Shown: piece by piece, positions 36,118 to 46,261 of the stretch
How the letters are laid out: every line of letters begins with the position of its first letter
Numbering within the stretch: position 1 is the stretch's first letter
Source of the DNA: Novosphingobium sediminis
GTDB taxonomy: Bacteria; Pseudomonadota; Alphaproteobacteria; Sphingomonadales; Sphingomonadaceae
Length of the DNA: 64,000 nucleotides
Assembly (NCBI RefSeq): GCF_007991615.1
Contig: NZ_BJYR01000015.1
Coordinates: forward strand, 62,001 to 126,000
Direction: 5' to 3'
Made by a program: the position numbers and the translations under genes
Notes under the pieces: model-generated
Seen by the model: the letters and a program-made list of their open reading frames with translations, nothing else
What the model was told of the DNA's origin: nothing
The model's database searches: none

Positions 36118-38958
36118 ATGAACCGCTCTTTGATGGCCTCCCTCCTTGCGCTTCCCGTCCTGCTCGCCGCTGTCCCGGCGCTCGCGGCCGATCCCGCCGC
36201 CCCCCAGATCAAGGCCGCGCCGGTCGCCGATCTCGTCAAGGCGGTGGACATTCCCTACGAGCGCTTCACGCTCCCCAACGGCCTCACTGTCCTCGTTCAC
36301 ACGGATCGCAAGGCGCCGGTCGTCGCGCTGTCGGTATGGTACAAGGTCGGTTCCAAGAACGAGCCGCGCGGCAAGACCGGCTTTGCCCACTTGTTCGAGC
36401 ACCTGATGTTCAATGGCTCGGAAAACGCGCCGGATGATTACTTCGGTCCGCTCAAGGAAGTCGGCGCGACCGACGCCAACGGCACGACCTGGTTCGACCG
36501 CACCAACTACTACGAGACCGTGCCGACCGGCGCGCTCGACCGCGCGCTGATGCTCGAAAGCGATCGCATGGGCCACCTGCTCGGCGCGGTGACGCAGGAG
36601 AAGCTCGATAACCAGCGCGGCGTCGTCCAGAACGAGAAGCGGCAGGGCGACAATGCGCCCTTCGGTCTGATCGAATACGAAGAGTACGAGACGCTCTACC
36701 CCGCCGGAAATCCTTATCACCACACCACCATCGGCTCGATGGCAGACCTCGACAGCGCCAGCCTCGCCGATGTGAAGGGCTGGTTCCGCGATCACTACGG
36801 CCCCAACAACGCGATCCTCGTGCTGGCTGGCGACATCGATACGGCCACCGCCAAGGCGAAGGTGGAAAAGTGGTTCGGCGCCATCCCCGCTGGCCCGGCC
36901 GTCCAGCCGGTCAACGTTCCCGTGCCCACGCTCCCCGCGCCCATCACCCGTACCGTGCAGGACCGCGTCGCCACCACCCGCGTCTACCGGATGTGGGCGA
37001 TCCCCGGCCTCGACAACCCGGATTACCTGCCGCTGCAGGTCGGAGGCCTGATCCTCGGCGGCCTTGCCAGTTCGCGCCTCGACGACGCGCTTGTGCGCGG
37101 CGCGCAAACTGCCGTGGCCGCCTCCGCCCACGCCGACGTCTTCGCGCAGGGCGGGCAGTTCGTGATGGAAGCCGATGTGAAGCCCGGTGCTGATCCCGCC
37201 AAGGTCGGCGCCGCGCTCGATTCCGAGCTCACGCGCCTGATGACCGACGGCCCGACGGCGGACGAACTCGCCCGCGCCGCGACCACATTCGCCGCCAGCG
37301 AAATCCGCTCGCTCGAATCGGTGGGCGGCGGGGGCAAGGCCTCCACGCTCGCCGAAGGCCTGCTCTACTCGGGCGATCCCGCGAACTACCGCAAGGAACT
37401 CGAAGCCGCCGCAAAGCTCACCCCCGCCGCGGTGCGCGATGCGCTCGCCAAGTGGCTGAAGCGTCCGGTCTTTGCGCTTACCGTCGTCCCCGGCGAACGC
37501 ACCGGCAGCGGCGAGGCGCGCGGCGGCGATGCGGCGCTGCCTCCTGCCGTCGCCGCACCCGCCGTCATGGCCGCCGCGGCCACCACTCCGGATGCGGATC
37601 GCAGCAAGATTCCACCAGCGGGCGACGTTCCCACCCTCGATTTCCCCGCCATCGAGCGGACCAGCCTCAAGAACGGTATCAAGGTCGTGTTCGCGCGCCG
37701 CAGCGCGGTACCGATCGTGTCGGTGCGCGTCTCGTTCGATGCCGGCTACGCTGCCGATCCGCTCGGCGCGCGCGGCACCACGGCGCTGCTGCTGCGCCTG
37801 ATGAACGAGGGCACCACCAGCCTCAATTCCTCCGCGCTCGCCCGTGCCAAGGAAACGCTCGGCGCTTCGATCAGCGGCGTCGGCCTGCCCGATTCGACCG
37901 CGTTCGAACTCAACGCCCTCGTCCCCAACCTCGCCCCTTCGCTCGATCTCCTTGCGGACTATGTGCGCCATCCCGCGCTCGATGCGGCAGAGCTTGAGCG
38001 CGTGCGCGCCCAGCAGCTCACGACGATCCGGGCCGAGCGGACCGATCCCTATTCGCTTGCCAGCCGCACGCTCTACCCGGCGATCTACGGCCCGACGCAT
38101 CCCTACGGCTATGCCCCCAGCGGCACGGGCGAAGCAGAGGTCGTGAGGAAGCTGACGCGCGCCGATCTCGCCGCATTCCACGCCCGCTGGCTCCGGCCGG
38201 ACCGCGCGACGGTCTACGTCGTGGGCGATACCACGCTCGCCGATGTCGTTCCCTTGCTCGAGAAGAGCTTTGGCAACTGGCCATCCAATCGCATGGCCCC
38301 GCCGGTGAAGGACTTCTCGGCGCCCATCCCGACACCGCGGCCACGCATCGTGCTGATCGACCGCCCCGGCTCACCGCAGTCGATGATTCTCGGCGGAGAG
38401 GTGATCGCGGCGAAGGGCACCGACGATACCGTTACCCTGCGCACCGCCAACGACGTGCTCGGCGGCGATTTCCTCAGCCGCATGAACACCAACCTGCGCG
38501 AAACCAAGGGCTGGTCCTACGGGGTTTCCAGCCTCATCAACGACCGTGCCGACCGCCTGCTGTTTGCCGTCTACGCGCCCGTCCAGACCGACCAGACCGG
38601 CCCCTCGATCCGCGAACTGCAGGGTGAGATGACGCGCTATCTCGGCACCAAAGGCACCACGCCGGAGGAAACCGCGCTCGCCACCCAGGGCAGCGCGCGC
38701 GAACTCCCCGGCGCGTTCGAAACCTCGGGCGCGGTGCTCGAAGGGATCGCCAAGATCGAGACCTACAAGCGGCCCGACACCTACTACCAGTCGCTACCCG
38801 CCCGATACCGCACCATGACGCCCGCCGATCTCGATGCGGCTGCACGCAAGATCATCGAGCCGAAAAACATGGTGTGGGTGGTGGTCGGCGATGCCGCGAA
38901 GGTACGGGCGCAACTCGATGGCCTCGGCCTGCCGGTGGAGGTGGTGAAGGGGGAGTAA
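36118..38958 (+). CDS. Periplasmic M16 zinc peptidase, tandem
   Basis: The 946-residue protein has a signal peptide (about 1-23, ALAA), an active M16 domain with the inverted zinc motif HLFEH (H91-H95) in GFAHLFEHLMFNGSE, and a second M16 domain after about residue 500 that lacks HxxEH. One active and one inactive half is the pitrilysin/PqqL-like arrangement in exported form. The ATG at 36118 is used because it starts the signal peptide and has CAGGAT nearby. It probably degrades periplasmic peptides. Confidence 0.92.
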   Translation: MNRSLMASLLALPVLLAAVPALAADPAAPQIKAAPVADLVKAVDIPYERFTLPNGLTVLVHTDRKAPVVALSVWYKVGSKNEPRGKTGFAHLFEHLMFNGSENAPDDYFGPLKEVGATDANGTTWFDRTNYYETVPTGALDRALMLESDRMGHLLGAVTQEKLDNQRGVVQNEKRQGDNAPFGLIEYEEYETLYPAGNPYHHTTIGSMADLDSASLADVKGWFRDHYGPNNAILVLAGDIDTATAKAKVEKWFGAIPAGPAVQPVNVPVPTLPAPITRTVQDRVATTRVYRMWAIPGLDNPDYLPLQVGGLILGGLASSRLDDALVRGAQTAVAASAHADVFAQGGQFVMEADVKPGADPAKVGAALDSELTRLMTDGPTADELARAATTFAASEIRSLESVGGGGKASTLAEGLLYSGDPANYRKELEAAAKLTPAAVRDALAKWLKRPVFALTVVPGERTGSGEARGGDAALPPAVAAPAVMAAAATTPDADRSKIPPAGDVPTLDFPAIERTSLKNGIKVVFARRSAVPIVSVRVSFDAGYAADPLGARGTTALLLRLMNEGTTSLNSSALARAKETLGASISGVGLPDSTAFELNALVPNLAPSLDLLADYVRHPALDAAELERVRAQQLTTIRAERTDPYSLASRTLYPAIYGPTHPYGYAPSGTGEAEVVRKLTRADLAAFHARWLRPDRATVYVVGDTTLADVVPLLEKSFGNWPSNRMAPPVKDFSAPIPTPRPRIVLIDRPGSPQSMILGGEVIAAKGTDDTVTLRTANDVLGGDFLSRMNTNLRETKGWSYGVSSLINDRADRLLFAVYAPVQTDQTGPSIRELQGEMTRYLGTKGTTPEETALATQGSARELPGAFETSGAVLEGIAKIETYKRPDTYYQSLPARYRTMTPADLDAAARKIIEPKNMVWVVVGDAAKVRAQLDGLGLPVEVVKGE

Positions 38959-38977
38959 CGGAGCTCGTTTTCCGGTC

Positions 38978-39598
38978 CTATGACGGCTTCGCGATGGGCA
39001 TGACGCGGAACGAGACGTTGTCCATCAGCGCGGCTGCCTTGGCATTGTCGCGCTCGAAGTAGAACAGCGCAGGCGCTTCAAACACGATCAGTTGCAGCTG
39101 GTCGTGGACGATCGCCGCCGTCGCTACGCCCTTGTACTTCAGGTTGCTGCCGTCGCGAACATAGTCGTAGTGGATTCGCACCGCATCGCTGCCGCCCATC
39201 TTGACGGGTTCGATCTTTGACGTCGTGAACACCACGGCATTGCGGCCCACGCGCCAGGTTCGCTCGAACAGATCAGGCAGATCGGCAAGCTGCATCGTGG
39301 ATGCGAACTTGGGGAGCGGATTGTCCTTCTTGTTGAACTCGGTCAGCAGCGGCTTGCCCGATTGAATATCGCCAGCCGCATAGAGTTCGTTGAGGGCAAT
39401 CCCGTCGAGGGTCCATTGCTCGGACCCCTTGATAGGGCCCCAGGTGACCCGATTCCATTCCGCAGGCGCCGTGATCACCATCGAGGTCTTGCCCACGATG
39501 ATCTGCTCGCCAGGCTTGACCAACTTCCACGCCGCCGCCGGAGTAACCACGGCAAAAGCCATTGCGGCAACGAGCGCCAGCCGGATGTGTGCCTTCAT
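38978..39598 (-). CDS. Exported protein of unknown function
   Basis: The 206-residue protein has a signal peptide (about 1-23, TPAAA). The mature part has no family I recognise, with motifs such as GKTSMVITAPAEWNRVTWG and FERTWRVGRNAVVFTTSK. Its ATG overlaps the stop of the M48 gene (ATGA at 39598-39595), so it is translationally coupled to that peptidase. It might be a substrate, helper or partner. Function unknown. Confidence 0.7.
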   Translation of the reverse strand: MKAHIRLALVAAMAFAVVTPAAAWKLVKPGEQIIVGKTSMVITAPAEWNRVTWGPIKGSEQWTLDGIALNELYAAGDIQSGKPLLTEFNKKDNPLPKFASTMQLADLPDLFERTWRVGRNAVVFTTSKIEPVKMGGSDAVRIHYDYVRDGSNLKYKGVATAAIVHDQLQLIVFEAPALFYFERDNAKAAALMDNVSFRVMPIAKPS

Positions 39599-40785
39599 GG
39601 GGTCTCTCCAATCATCATGGCCATCATGGCCCGGTCCGGTGCGTCCGGAGTGCGTTTGAGATAATCTCGCAGATCGGCCTTGCCCTGCTCGACCTGCCCC
39701 AGCTTGAGCCGGACCAGCCCGCGTCCGCGCCATGCTTGCGGCGGCGCATCGGGTGATGTGGCCGCGGCGGAATAGAACGCGTCCGCCTTCTCGAAATCGC
39801 CCGGCTGCGCATGGCTGCGATAGAGATCACCGCGCGCGACAAGCAGCGCGGGCGAGCCGGTACGCTCCGCAAGCGCCGCAATCAGCACATCGCTCGCGCC
39901 GAAATCATTGAGCTTTATCTGATCTTCGAGAAAGCCCGGCATCCAGCTTGCAAGCGCAGCCTGATAGCGGTCCTTTCCGGTCTCGGCCCCCGGGGCCTGC
40001 TTGGCGGCTTCCGCTTCGCTGTAGGCGATGCGCTCCGAAAGCGCGGGATGGCTACCGTCAGCCTTGTCATCCTTCAGCGTGCGCGACTTGCGTTTGCGTT
40101 CCACCGCGGTCGCATCCCATTCGGCGCGGAACAGCTTCCACGGTGCTGAAACCTCGCTGAGAGCATATCCGGCAGAGGCGAGCCGCGTGAGGCCGTCCAT
40201 ATCCGCCTCACGCTCCATGTCGCGTGAGTAGTTCGAAAGCCCGCTGGTAACGCTTCCGACGGCCAGAAGGCCAATGCCGGTCATCGCGAGCCACAGCGCG
40301 GCACTCCCCTTCTTCTTGACCTCGCGGAACCACAGCAGCGCGTGGCGATGCTCGTAGTGGGCAAATTCATGACCGAGTACTGCGGCAAGCTGAGCCTCGC
40401 TGGTGATATGCAGAAGCATACCGCTGTTGATCAGCATCATGCCGTTGGGCGCCATTGATGCATTGGGCTCTGTCGTCCGCGCGATGTATATCCGAGCCGC
40501 CCCGCAGCGTGTTTCCCCGACCGTCCTGCACAGCACCGACCGGATATAGGCCTGCAATGCGGGGTCAGTAATCAACTGCGGGGAATTCCTGATCCGCCGC
40601 TCGACCTCATCCATCTCCATCCACAAGCCCTGCTCTTCGGTGCCCTCCGGCGAGTAGGGAATCGCGACTGTCGGCGTGGTGGCCGGCGCAGGCGGAGCGA
40701 GCGGTGCAGTCGTGGCATACACCGGCTGCACCACAGCAGCCGTGGCGCAGGCAAGGCATATCAGGCGATGGCGGAATGCGCGCAC
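39595..40785 (-). CDS. M48-family metallopeptidase, exported
   Basis: The 396-residue protein has a signal peptide (about 1-24, PVYA) and a zinc peptidase domain with HEFAH (139-143) and a third ligand glutamate in DMEREADMDG. The C-terminal half has TPR-like helices (DLYRSHAQPGDFEKADAFYS). This resembles BepA/LoiP-type periplasmic peptidases that maintain outer-membrane proteins. The GTG at 40785 follows GAGG by about 11 bases and sits 13 bases after the upstream gene's stop. Confidence 0.86.
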   Translation of the reverse strand: MRAFRHRLICLACATAAVVQPVYATTAPLAPPAPATTPTVAIPYSPEGTEEQGLWMEMDEVERRIRNSPQLITDPALQAYIRSVLCRTVGETRCGAARIYIARTTEPNASMAPNGMMLINSGMLLHITSEAQLAAVLGHEFAHYEHRHALLWFREVKKKGSAALWLAMTGIGLLAVGSVTSGLSNYSRDMEREADMDGLTRLASAGYALSEVSAPWKLFRAEWDATAVERKRKSRTLKDDKADGSHPALSERIAYSEAEAAKQAPGAETGKDRYQAALASWMPGFLEDQIKLNDFGASDVLIAALAERTGSPALLVARGDLYRSHAQPGDFEKADAFYSAAATSPDAPPQAWRGRGLVRLKLGQVEQGKADLRDYLKRTPDAPDRAMMAMMIGETP

Positions 40786-40798
40786 GAGTTGAATCGCC

Positions 40799-41584
40799 TC
40801 AGCGTGCGGGAGCCAATGCCGGCGCGGGAAGCGCTGGTTTGCTGCCCGGGAAACCGGCAAGCAGCTGACCGACCCGCTTGGTCGCGCCAACGGCCTCACG
40901 CGGATCGCCGCCCATCGCAATGTCAGAGTTGAACCAGACGACATCGCCGGTCCGCAGGTTGACCAGCGCGGCATAACCTTCGTGGACACCAGACGCGACC
41001 GCGACGCCCCACATTGCGGCGAAAATCATCGCTGTCTTGCGGCCAGCGCTTCCGTAAGCGTCGTGCGTATAGAAGAACAAGCCGTAATCGGCCCCGGTGA
41101 GATCCGCGAACCGGCTCATGCCCGGACCCAGTGTCCAATCCATCCGCCAGCGCTTCGACGGATTCTCCGGTGTTCTCGGTTCCAGCTTGGTGGGAAGGCG
41201 ATCACCGAACAGGCCGTGAAGCCTGACCGAACTGGACACCGCAACGAAGAGCGCCCGGTAAGAATCGAAGAGTTCGGCATCGGTGCCCTGAAAATCGTTC
41301 AGGAACTCAAGCTTGAGGCCGAGCGCGGAGGCCTGCGATTTCATCTCGTTGGCGATATTGGTGCGCGCAGCTTCGGTCCATTCGACGTTGGGCTCATCCT
41401 GCCCGGTGCTGCGAAGCGTACCCACCTGCACATCGGGTCGGAACACGACAATCCGCGTCGATTGGGCTTCGGGAAACGAGAACCCTTCTTTCAGCAGCGA
41501 CCCTGCATGAGCCGTACCCGCAGACAGAAACATCGCAGCAGCAAACACGCCGCCTACAATCACGCGAACCAGATTAGCCAACAT
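40799..41584 (-). CDS. Exported protein of unknown function
   Basis: The 261-residue protein has a signal peptide (about 1-27, AHA) and a mature domain rich in mixed alpha/beta segments, for example DYGLFFYTHDAYGSAGRK and GYAALVNLRTGDVVWFN. I recognise no family, though the pattern is reminiscent of lipoprotein-like assembly factors with a GxxDxxWFN-type strand. It is first in a three-gene unit with the M48 peptidase and another exported unknown. Confidence 0.68.
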   Translation of the reverse strand: MLANLVRVIVGGVFAAAMFLSAGTAHAGSLLKEGFSFPEAQSTRIVVFRPDVQVGTLRSTGQDEPNVEWTEAARTNIANEMKSQASALGLKLEFLNDFQGTDAELFDSYRALFVAVSSSVRLHGLFGDRLPTKLEPRTPENPSKRWRMDWTLGPGMSRFADLTGADYGLFFYTHDAYGSAGRKTAMIFAAMWGVAVASGVHEGYAALVNLRTGDVVWFNSDIAMGGDPREAVGATKRVGQLLAGFPGSKPALPAPALAPAR

Positions 41585-41640
41585 CGCGGCCCTCCCCCCA
41601 ACCGATTTGGTAGAGGATCAGGCCTGATTGGCAAGCAGGA

Positions 41641-41671
41641 ATAAACCCGAACCGGCACTCATGCGGTTCGG
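41641..41671 (-). terminator. Rho-independent terminator after gatB
   Basis: On the minus strand CCGAACCG and CGGTTCGG flank a 9-base loop (stem of 8 pairs) and are followed by GTTTAT. It lies about 10-40 bases downstream of the gatB stop. Confidence 0.65.
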
Positions 41672-41680
41672 CGATGCAGG

Positions 41681-43174
41681 TTACCCCAGCTTCGCCTTCA
41701 GCACTTCGTTGACGAGCCCAGGGTTGCCCTTGCCCTGCATGGCCTTCATCGTCTGGCCGACGAAGAAGCCGAACAGGGCTTCCTTGCCGCCCTTGTACTG
41801 CTCGACCTTGTCGGCATTCGCAGCGAGCACGGCATCAACCGCAGCTTCGATCGCGCCGGTGTCGGAGGTCTGCGTCAGGCCCTCGCGCTCGACGATCACG
41901 CCGGGGGCGTCGCCCGTCTCCAGCATCTTTTCGAGCACCTGCTTGGCCGCGCTGCCCGAAATCGTGCCCTTGCCGACGAGCGCCAGCAATTCGCCGCCCG
42001 CTTCGGGGCTGACGGGGCTCTCGGCGAGGCCCTTGCCCAGCTTGTTGAGTGCGCCGAACAATTCCGAGGTCAGCCAGTTCGCCGCCTGCTTGGCGACTTC
42101 GCTTTCCGGCTTGCCCTGCTTCGCCGCGCTTTCAGCGAGCAGCGCCTCGAACCAGCGCGAGGTTTCGACTTCGGCGGTCAGCACGCCCGCGTTATAGGCT
42201 GAGAGGCCCAGCACGCTCTCGTAGCGGTGGCGCTTCGCGTCGGGCAGTTCGGGCAGGCTGGCGCGGCATTCCTCGAGGAACGCGTCGTCCAGTTCCACCG
42301 GCAGCAAGTCCGGATCGGGGAAGTAGCGGTAGTCGTGCGCGTCTTCCTTGCTGCGCATCGAGCGGGTCTCGTTGCGGTCCGGATCGTAGAGCCGGGTTTC
42401 CTGCACGATCTTGCCGCCATCTTCGAGGACAGCGACCTGCCGCTTCGCTTCCTGCTCCACCACGGCCATCACGAAGCGCACCGAGTTCACGTTCTTTGTC
42501 TCGGTCCGCGTGCCGAACGGCTCTCCGGGCTTGCGCACAGAGACGTTGACGTCCGCGCGCATCGAGCCCTGATCCATGTTGCCATCGCAGCTGCCGACAT
42601 AGCGCAGAATCGTGCGCAGCTTCGACAGGTATGCCCCGGCTTCGGCGGGCGAGCGCATGTCCGGACGGCTGACGATTTCCATGAGCGCCACGCCCGAGCG
42701 GTTCAGGTCGACGTAAGACATTGTCGGGTGCTGATCGTGCATCAGCTTGCCCGCGTCCTGCTCGACGTGGATGCGCTCGATCCCGATGGTCTTAGTGCTC
42801 TCGGGGTTCTTGTCGTCGAGCTGCACCTCGATCGCGCCCTCGCCCACGATGGGGTGGTAGAGCTGGCTGATCTGGTAGCCCTGCGGCAAGTCCGCGTAGA
42901 AGTAGTTCTTCCGATCGAAGCGCGACCACTTGTTGATCTGCGCATTGATCGCAAGGCCGGTGCGCACCGCCTGACGGATACATTCCATGTTGGGCACGGG
43001 CAGCATGCCGGGCATCGCCGCATCGACGAGGCTGACCTGCGTGTTGGGCTCCGCGCCGAACGCGGTCGCCGCGCCCGAGAAGAGCTTCGCCTGCGTGCTG
43101 ATCTGCGCGTGGACTTCAAGGCCGATCACGACCTCCCATTCGCCGGTTGCGCCCTGAATACGATAGTCGCTCAT
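41681..43174 (-). CDS. gatB: Asp-tRNA(Asn)/Glu-tRNA(Gln) amidotransferase subunit B
   Basis: The 497-residue subunit contains the kinase-like head ([45 protein letters not shown]) and a C-terminal YqeY-like tail. It activates Glu or Asp on misacylated tRNA with ATP for amidation by GatA ammonia. The ATG at 43174 directly follows the gatA stop at 43177; an earlier start is not needed. A terminator hairpin follows at 41641-41671. Confidence 0.96.
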   Translation of the reverse strand: MSDYRIQGATGEWEVVIGLEVHAQISTQAKLFSGAATAFGAEPNTQVSLVDAAMPGMLPVPNMECIRQAVRTGLAINAQINKWSRFDRKNYFYADLPQGYQISQLYHPIVGEGAIEVQLDDKNPESTKTIGIERIHVEQDAGKLMHDQHPTMSYVDLNRSGVALMEIVSRPDMRSPAEAGAYLSKLRTILRYVGSCDGNMDQGSMRADVNVSVRKPGEPFGTRTETKNVNSVRFVMAVVEQEAKRQVAVLEDGGKIVQETRLYDPDRNETRSMRSKEDAHDYRYFPDPDLLPVELDDAFLEECRASLPELPDAKRHRYESVLGLSAYNAGVLTAEVETSRWFEALLAESAAKQGKPESEVAKQAANWLTSELFGALNKLGKGLAESPVSPEAGGELLALVGKGTISGSAAKQVLEKMLETGDAPGVIVEREGLTQTSDTGAIEAAVDAVLAANADKVEQYKGGKEALFGFFVGQTMKAMQGKGNPGLVNEVLKAKLG

Positions 43175-43176
43175 GC

Positions 43177-44661
43177 TTACCACCACTTGGCCGGACGCGC
43201 GGTGAACCCGGCGCGGCTTTCGATTGCCAGACCCGCATCGAGTACGCCCTGCTCATCGAACGGGCGGCCGATCAGCTGGAGCCCCAGCGGCAGGCCCTGC
43301 CGGTCGAGACCCGCAGGCACGGACATGGCGGGGAGGCCGGCCAGCGAGGCGGGCACGGCGAACACGTCGTTGAGGTACATCGCCAGCGGATCGCTCACCA
43401 TCTCGCCAAGGCCGAAAGCGGCGGTCGGCGCGGTGGGCGCGAGGATGACGTCAACGGTCTGGAACGCGTCCATGAAATCGCGGCTTATCAGCGTGCGGAC
43501 CTTCTGCGCCTGTGTGTAATAGGCGTCGTAGAAGCCTGCCGAGAGCACGTAGGTGCCGATCATGATGCGGCGCTTCACTTCGGCGCCGAAACCAGCGGCG
43601 CGGGTGGCGGCATACATGTCCTGCAGGCCGGCGCCCTGCGGCAGGTCGCGCAGGCCGTAGCGCACGCCGTCATAGCGCGCGAGGTTCGACGAGGCTTCGG
43701 CGGGAGCGATGATGTAGTACGCAGGCAGCGCGTACTTGGTGTGCGCGAGATTGATGTCGACGATCTCGGCACCCGCGTCCTTGAGCCAGGCGATGCCTTC
43801 GTCCCACACGCGGGCGACGTCGGCGTCCATCCCGTCCATGCGGTATTCGCGCGGGATACCAACCTTCTTGCCGCGCAGGTCGGCGTTGAGGTTCGCTTCC
43901 CACTCCGGCACGGGCATATCGAGGCTGGTCGAATCCTTGGGATCGAAGCCGGCCATGGCCTCCAGCATGATCGCGCAGTCGCGCACGTCGCGCGCCATCG
44001 GGCCGGCCTGATCGAGGCTGGAAGCGAAGGCGACAATGCCCCAGCGCGAGCAGCGGCCATAGGTCGGCTTGATGCCCGAGATGCCGGTGAAGGCGGCGGG
44101 CTGGCGGATCGAGCCGCCGGTGTCGGTGCCGGTAGCAGCAGGCGCGATGCGCGCGGAAACCGCTGCGGACGAACCGCCCGAGGAGCCGCCCGGAGCCAGC
44201 TGCGCGTCACTGCCTTCACGGCGCCACGGTGAGATCACGTTGCCGAACGCGCTCGTCTCGTTCGAGGAGCCCATCGCGAACTGATCGAGGTTGAGCTTGC
44301 CGAGCATGCCCGCGCCCGCATCCCACAGCTTCTGCGAGACGGTCGATTCGTAGGGCGGCACGAAGTTGCCGAGGATGTTCGAGGCGGCGGTGGTTGTGGT
44401 GCCCGTCGTCGCGAAAAGGTCCTTCATGCCGATCGGCACGCCGGCCATCTTGCCGAGCGCCTTGCCGCCAGCGCGGTCCGCATCGACGGCAGCGGCGGCT
44501 TCGAGCGCCTTCTCGGGCGTCAGCGTGATGAAGGCATTGAGCGCAGGCTGCGCGGCGGCAACGGCGGCGTTGAACGCGCCTGCCACTTCAACGGCAGTAA
44601 ATTCGCCCTTCGCCACGCCTTCACGGATCGCGGCGACGCCAAGGTCGGTAAGGTCAGTCAT
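43177..44661 (-). CDS. gatA: Asp-tRNA(Asn)/Glu-tRNA(Gln) amidotransferase subunit A
   Basis: The 494-residue amidase has the Ser-cisSer-Lys triad: K80 (GMKDL), S160 (GGSSGGSS) and S184 (TGGSIRQP). It hydrolyses glutamine to supply ammonia through the channel to GatB. The ATG at 44661 has GGGAAAAA about 6 bases upstream and starts [16 protein letters not shown] class A repeat lies between gatC and gatA. Confidence 0.96.
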   Translation of the reverse strand: MTDLTDLGVAAIREGVAKGEFTAVEVAGAFNAAVAAAQPALNAFITLTPEKALEAAAAVDADRAGGKALGKMAGVPIGMKDLFATTGTTTTAASNILGNFVPPYESTVSQKLWDAGAGMLGKLNLDQFAMGSSNETSAFGNVISPWRREGSDAQLAPGGSSGGSSAAVSARIAPAATGTDTGGSIRQPAAFTGISGIKPTYGRCSRWGIVAFASSLDQAGPMARDVRDCAIMLEAMAGFDPKDSTSLDMPVPEWEANLNADLRGKKVGIPREYRMDGMDADVARVWDEGIAWLKDAGAEIVDINLAHTKYALPAYYIIAPAEASSNLARYDGVRYGLRDLPQGAGLQDMYAATRAAGFGAEVKRRIMIGTYVLSAGFYDAYYTQAQKVRTLISRDFMDAFQTVDVILAPTAPTAAFGLGEMVSDPLAMYLNDVFAVPASLAGLPAMSVPAGLDRQGLPLGLQLIGRPFDEQGVLDAGLAIESRAGFTARPAKWW

Positions 44662-44691
44662 GCCATTTTTTCCCGAAGGCCGCGCGACCAT

Positions 44692-44763
44692 GCTTCGACA
44701 AGCTCAGCATGAGCGGGAACTGGGCTGAAACACAAAATCCGCTCGTGCTGAGCTTGTCGAAGC
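44692..44763. repeat. Inverted repeat, class A copy 2
   Basis: The arms GCTTCGACAAGCTCAGCATG and CGTGCTGAGCTTGTCGAAGC are almost perfect complements over about 22 bases with a 25-base loop. It lies in the gap between gatC and gatA, same strand. It should fold in RNA and could tune gatA expression relative to gatC. Confidence 0.8.
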
Positions 44764-44790
44764 ACGCTGGCGCAAGGTTGGCCGCAGGCA

Positions 44791-45093
44791 TTATTCAATC
44801 ACCTTGGGCACGCCGAAGAAACCGTGTTCACCGGCGGGCGCATTGGAAAGCACCTTGTCCTGCACATCACCGCCGGTCAGCGGATCGGCATTGACGATGT
44901 CTTCGCGCAGGCGCTGCTTGTTGGGGATCACCGCCGTCATCGGCGCGATGCCTTCCACATTCACTTCGCCGAGCTGCTCGACCCACGCGAGGATGCCGTT
45001 GAGTTCGGGCACCATCGCCGCGATCTCTTCTTCGGTCACCTTGATGCGGGCCAGCGAGGCGATCCTGGCCACCGTGGCGGTGTCTACGGACAT
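44791..45093 (-). CDS. gatC: Asp-tRNA(Asn)/Glu-tRNA(Gln) amidotransferase subunit C
   Basis: The 100-residue small subunit has the family pattern [30 protein letters not shown] and a C-terminal PKVIE. It stabilises the GatA-GatB complex. The ATG at 45093 starts [10 protein letters not shown]; an upstream extension only reads through the FKBP gap. gatC is first in the unit, followed by gatA and gatB. Confidence 0.94.
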   Translation of the reverse strand: MSVDTATVARIASLARIKVTEEEIAAMVPELNGILAWVEQLGEVNVEGIAPMTAVIPNKQRLREDIVNADPLTGGDVQDKVLSNAPAGEHGFFGVPKVIE

Positions 45094-45151
45094 GGCGTTC
45101 TTTCGCTTGAAGCTAGGGCCGGCGGGATTGCCGCCGGCCATTAACGGGTCA

Positions 45152-45700
45152 TCAGGGCTGCGGCATGCTTTCAGGCGCTGCGCCGCCCTTCGGTGCGCCG
45201 CCCATCTGCTGCTGCATCTGCTGGAGCATCTGGCGGCGCTGTTCGATCTCGGCCGCGCTCTTGAAATCGAGCAGTTCGACATCGAACGTAAGATCGCTGT
45301 TCGCCGGGATCACCACTTCACCCGTCGACGGATTCTTCTGGTCCTGCGCGCCATAGGCCATCGCCGCCGGGATAATCAGCCTGTACTTGCCCTTGCGCTG
45401 CATCTTCTGCAGGCCCTTGCTGAAGCCGGGAATCACGCCTTCGACCGGCATCGCGACCTGCGAACCCTTGTCGAATTCCTTGCCGCCAGCGAGGTGGCCG
45501 ACATAGTTCACCAGCACGACATCGCCCAGCGTCGGCGAAGGGCCGCTACCGGCCGTAAGCGTCTCGACGACAAGGCCCTGATAGCGCGTGGACCAAGCGG
45601 CGGTCGCACCAATCAGCAGCGCGAGAATCACGCCGATCCAGATACGGGTGAGCGATCCCTTGCCGATCGGCTGGAGCGGAACGCGGGTGATTTCCGACAT
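45152..45700 (-). CDS. FKBP-type peptidyl-prolyl isomerase, membrane-anchored
   Basis: The 182-residue protein has a cytoplasmic start, one membrane helix (about 17-37) and an FKBP domain (about 50-150) with [41 protein letters not shown] and LTFDVELL. A glutamine/methionine-rich tail follows. AAGGGGAAG precedes the ATG at 45700. It should assist folding of envelope proteins. Confidence 0.93.
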   Translation of the reverse strand: MSEITRVPLQPIGKGSLTRIWIGVILALLIGATAAWSTRYQGLVVETLTAGSGPSPTLGDVVLVNYVGHLAGGKEFDKGSQVAMPVEGVIPGFSKGLQKMQRKGKYRLIIPAAMAYGAQDQKNPSTGEVVIPANSDLTFDVELLDFKSAAEIEQRRQMLQQMQQQMGGAPKGGAAPESMPQP

Positions 45701-45781
45701 GTCTTCCCCTTTTGCAGAGCCCGCGGAGTGGCTCCAATCTGAGGCCCCGGCACAAGACGGCGATAAGCCGGACAAGCGAAA

Positions 45782-45803
45782 GGGCGCCGCGAATACGGCG
45801 CCC
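45782..45803 (-). terminator. Terminator-like hairpin after rpsU
   Basis: GGGCGCCG and CGGCGCCC form an 8-pair stem around TATTCG on the minus strand, followed by TTTCGCTT. It lies about 65-90 bases downstream of the rpsU stop and before the FKBP gene. The T-run is weak. Confidence 0.55.
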
Positions 45804-45869
45804 TCTTGGCCCAGCCGGACCCTTATCGCAAGAGGCTAAGGGCCGGGATCAACCAGCCCTTGCGGCAGC

Positions 45870-46076
45870 TTACTTGCCGCCGTCGCGCTCAAGCCGCTTG
45901 CGCTCCATCTTGCGGGCGCGACGGACAGCAGCAGCCTTTTCACGGGCGCGCTTTTCCGACGGCTTCTCAAAGTGACGGCGCAGCTTCATCTCGCGGTACA
46001 CGCCCTCACGCTGCAGCTTCTTCTTGAGCGCGCGAAGGGCCTGATCGACATTGTTGTCGCGAACGAGAATCTGCAT
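45870..46076 (-). CDS. rpsU: 30S ribosomal protein S21
   Basis: The 68-residue basic protein [20 protein letters not shown] matches S21, with the [19 protein letters not shown] core and a basic tail. It binds near the 3' end of 16S rRNA and aids mRNA start selection. It is divergent from crcB and followed by a hairpin. Confidence 0.95.
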   Translation of the reverse strand: MQILVRDNNVDQALRALKKKLQREGVYREMKLRRHFEKPSEKRAREKAAAVRRARKMERKRLERDGGK

Positions 46077-46261
46077 AAACCGCTACACCTCAATGCTGAT
46101 GGCGAGAGCCCGCACACGCGGGAGTCACCTTGAATTTCTGAAATAGAAAGCGCGCCGAATCCGATCGGATCGGCTCTGACCGGGCGCCCGCTACCAAAAG
46201 AGGCCCACCAAGGCAAGCAATCTCGTGCATTTGGTGCCTGCCTGCGTTAGGGGCTTGGCGA
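46077..46261. other. Divergent region between rpsU and crcB
   Basis: This 185-base gap must hold both promoters. I looked for a fluoride riboswitch before crcB and did not find its conserved pattern. Only a short partial palindrome (CCGATCGGATCGG) is visible. Confidence 0.35.

Noticed and set aside
35983..38181. Long minus-strand open frame opposite the M16 peptidase
   Set aside because: Antisense shadow; composition unlike a protein and no start signal.
46160..46261. Fluoride riboswitch before crcB
   Set aside because: The conserved riboswitch pattern is not visible; only a short partial palindrome is present.
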